In this document: positions 5,919 to 7,369 of the stretch, in pieces
How the letters are laid out: every line of letters starts with the position of its first letter
Position numbering within the stretch: position 1 is the stretch's first letter
Assembly: GCA_964353455.1 (NCBI GenBank)
Contig: CAYGWP010000364.1
Coordinates: 1-7,369 of the forward strand
DNA from: CAYGWP01 sp964353455
GTDB taxonomy: Bacteria > Planctomycetota > Phycisphaerae > FEN-1346
Reading direction: 5' to 3'
DNA: 7,369 nucleotides
Position numbers and translations under genes: made by a program
Notes under the pieces: model-generated
The model's input: only the letters and a program-made list of their open reading frames with translations
Databases searched by the model: none
What the model was told of the DNA's origin: nothing

Positions 5919-5990
5919 GATTGGGCCCGCGGCTCGTATAGTCAAGGGGGCCTTGCCGAGCGCAATTCCTTATCTGCACTGAATTTTTCC

Positions 5991-6018
5991 TTGACGCTAG
6001 GGGGTGTTAAACTAGAAT
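5991..6018 (+). promoter_or_regulatory. Strong sigma70-type promoter
   Basis: TTGACG (5991-5996) and TAGAAT (6013-6018) each match the consensus at 5/6 with a 16-nt spacer, in a locally AT-rich pocket of otherwise GC-rich DNA. Initiation is expected near 6025, leaving a leader of about 120 nt before the TTG start at 6146. A small inverted repeat, GCAAT-CTGAT-ATTGC (6020-6034), covers the expected start site and could be an operator. Confidence 0.6.
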
Positions 6019-6040
6019 CGCAATCTGATATTGCTTACGG

Positions 6041-6104
6041 GAGGCTGCCATCGCCAGGGGCGAATGCCTCGGGGCGGAAAGAGGCGCGCGGTTGTGGCAG
6101 CCCG
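6041..6104 (+). promoter_or_regulatory. Possible structured 5' leader upstream of the coiled-coil gene
   Basis: GGCTGCCA (6043-6050) is perfectly complementary to TGGCAGCC (6095-6102). Enclosed are two small hairpins: TCGCC-AGG-GGCGA (6051-6063), and GCCTC (6066-6070) with GAGGC (6081-6085) around GGGGCGGAAA. Together they can form a three-way junction. The rest of the gap, to the ribosome site at 6133, shows nothing else. I do not recognise a known riboswitch class, and the fold is hand-drawn. Confidence 0.35.
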
Positions 6105-6145
6105 ATTCGTCCTGGCCGACGGCTGGTTCTTGAAAGGAGGAGACC

Positions 6146-6991
6146 TTGAGTACCCTGGGCAAGATTCTCACGGTTCTCGTGGCGCTTGTTTCCGTGGCGG
6201 TGGCGGTCCTGGTGGCACGCGAGTTTATCCTCGGCAACAACTACAGGTACCTCTACGAGGAGGCGGGCAAGAACGCCCAACTCGCCCTCGCCGACAGGGA
6301 TGATGCCCTCGGCCAGCGCAACCTCGAGAAGGCCGCCCGCGACGCCGACCGCGCCAAGGCTCAGCAGCAGATTGAGACCATGACGTCGGAACTGAACGTC
6401 CGCAACGGCACTATCGCCACGCTCACCAACGAGAAGGAGAGCATGGGCAAGCAACTGGCCGACCTGACGGCACAGGTCACCGGCATCAAGACGAATCTCG
6501 ACGCGCTCATCCGCGAGAAGGACGCCTGGCGCAAAGAGCGCGACGACGCCTCCAAGAAGGCCGACGACCTCACCACCATGTACGCCGAACTCGAGGCCAA
6601 GTACCGCAACGCAGCGGCCGACGTCCAGAACCTCAAGGAATCACTCCGCACCACACGCGAGGAGAAGGCGGCGATGGAAAGCCGCATCGCCTACATCCTC
6701 CAGAACCATCCCGACGTCAAACTCCCGGCGCAGGTGCCCGCCGTCCCGACCGCCCGTATCCAGGGCCTCGTGACCAAGGCCGACAATGAGGCCCACATCG
6801 CCGAGATCAACCTCGGCACTGACGACGGCGTCGTCAAGGGCATGAGGTTCATCGTCTATAGTCCCGCCGAGATGAAGTACGTGGCCACGCTTACCATAAA
6901 CATGGTATCGACCAACAGCGCGGCCGGCGAACTTTCCGTCATCCGGGGCACGGTCAAGGCAAACGACAATGTCACGAATCGATTCGAGTAG
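6146..6991 (+). CDS. Membrane-anchored coiled-coil protein with MreC/FlgT-like C-terminal segment
   Basis: The start is TTG 6146, chosen because a near-perfect AAAGGAGG (6133-6140) precedes it by 5 nt and a membrane segment follows directly. The 281-residue product has one transmembrane helix or uncleaved signal anchor (about 6-29, ILTVLVALVSVAVAVLVA). A long coiled coil rich in Glu, Lys, Ala and Gln follows (about 35-185), then a linker with Pro (190-202) and a beta-rich end (203-279). That end contains ARIQGLVTK and INLGTDDGVVKGMRFIVY. The pattern I-x-x-G-x-x-D-G-V-x-x-G-M is shared with the beta domains of MreC and FlgT-type proteins. TM-coil-beta order also matches MreC, but mreB and mreD are not adjacent, so it is not called mreC. 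Most of it would lie in the periplasm. It ends in TAG, inside the first codons of the overlapping downstream gene. Function is unknown; an envelope scaffold role is inferred. Confidence 0.82.
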   Translation: MSTLGKILTVLVALVSVAVAVLVAREFILGNNYRYLYEEAGKNAQLALADRDDALGQRNLEKAARDADRAKAQQQIETMTSELNVRNGTIATLTNEKESMGKQLADLTAQVTGIKTNLDALIREKDAWRKERDDASKKADDLTTMYAELEAKYRNAAADVQNLKESLRTTREEKAAMESRIAYILQNHPDVKLPAQVPAVPTARIQGLVTKADNEAHIAEINLGTDDGVVKGMRFIVYSPAEMKYVATLTINMVSTNSAAGELSVIRGTVKANDNVTNRFE

Positions 6992-7369
6992 TGCCAGTGG
7001 CGTCCGCGTTGCCGCCCAGCCTCTCAGCAACGTGTACACGGTGCTGCTGCTCGTGGGCCTTCTGGTCCTTGTGGGGGCCGGAGTCCTTCTGTGGTTCACC
7101 CTGGAAGGCCGCTACGGCGTCACGTTCGCCGTGACGGAGGCCGGCAAGAATGCCCTCGAGCGGCCCGAGCGCGAAAAGGCCAACGTCAACGCCCAACGCG
7201 CCAAACTGGAAGAGACCCGCAAGTTCATCAGCGGCTACCCGGAGGAGATGGGTCCGTACCCGGCCCCTGCGACGCCCGGAACCGAGGGCGGCGCACCGCC
7301 GACCCCACCGCCCGAGACGCCCGCGCCTGCACCGGCCCCCGCTCCGGCCGCGCCCGCTGCTCCGGCCGC
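6969..7369 (+). CDS. Single-pass membrane protein with Pro/Ala-rich tail (partial, runs off window)
   Basis: ATG 6969 lies inside the end of the coiled-coil gene (23-nt overlap), with a weak AAGG (6956-6959) upstream, so translation is probably coupled. About 133 residues are visible and no stop is reached. Residues 1-21 are polar. Residues about 22-43 (VYTVLLLVGLLVLVGAGVLLWF) form one transmembrane helix. A short segment, GRYGVTFAVTEAGKNALERPEREKAN, leads to a charged helical stretch and then, from about residue 95, a low-complexity region of Pro, Ala, Thr and Gly (PAPAPAPAAPAAPAA). Planctomycete membrane proteins often have such linkers, and the distal domain could be anything. I do not recognise a family. 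Its overlap and shared membrane topology with the preceding coiled-coil protein suggest the two act together. Confidence 0.75.
   Translation, partial: MSRIDSSSASGVRVAAQPLSNVYTVLLLVGLLVLVGAGVLLWFTLEGRYGVTFAVTEAGKNALERPEREKANVNAQRAKLEETRKFISGYPEEMGPYPAPATPGTEGGAPPTPPPETPAPAPAPAPAAPAAPA

Noticed and set aside
6019..6145. Leader considered as a cyclic-di-GMP (GEMM) or other known riboswitch
   Set aside because: The conserved core sequences I know for these classes are not present; only generic pairing is visible.

Overview
This GC-rich window looks like chromosomal DNA from a bacterium with two membranes. It encodes apolipoprotein N-acyltransferase, a lipoprotein and several exported proteins. 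Tandem exported ThuA-like proteins beside a sugar-isomerase-like gene, HEAT-repeat lipoproteins and abundant short palindromic intergenic repeats are most familiar to me from Planctomycetota (Phycisphaerae-like genomes). That placement is inference from style; there is no rRNA or other marker here.

Layout. The left third (1-2673) is a minus-strand cluster read right to left: an exported ThuA-like protein (2673-1726), a second exported ThuA-like paralog (1568-645), and an L-fucose/L-arabinose isomerase-family protein (573 to the window edge). The isomerase frame is broken by an in-frame TAG four codons before the sequence ends. The gaps between these genes carry a family of short hairpin repeats sharing GTTTAGCCG. 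One repeat sits directly behind the stop codon of each ThuA gene.

Positions 2674-2835 are a divergent intergenic region. It holds a good sigma70-type promoter reading right (TTGACA-17-GACAAT) and only a weak one reading left. The rightward unit is lnt (2836-4794), followed by a lipoprotein with HEAT repeats (4791-5831) that overlaps it by ATGA. Enzyme and probable substrate are therefore translationally coupled. The first 50 codons of lnt contain a striking near-perfect palindrome (2929-2990) ahead of the conserved first membrane segment.

Positions 5832-6145 are non-coding. They hold an 82-bp double-hairpin repeat, a strong promoter (TTGACG-16-TAGAAT) and a leader of about 120 nt that can fold. 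This leads to a membrane-anchored coiled-coil protein with an MreC/FlgT-like C-terminal segment (6146-6991, TTG start). A second single-pass membrane protein with a Pro/Ala-rich tail (from 6969) overlaps it and runs off the window.

As a whole, the window combines a probable exported carbohydrate-related cluster with cell-envelope biogenesis genes, punctuated by at least three kinds of palindromic repeat. No CRISPR array, tRNA, rRNA, transposase or defence gene is visible. The most unusual signals are the interrupted isomerase, the palindrome inside the 5' end of lnt, and the double-hairpin element with a compensated base-pair change.
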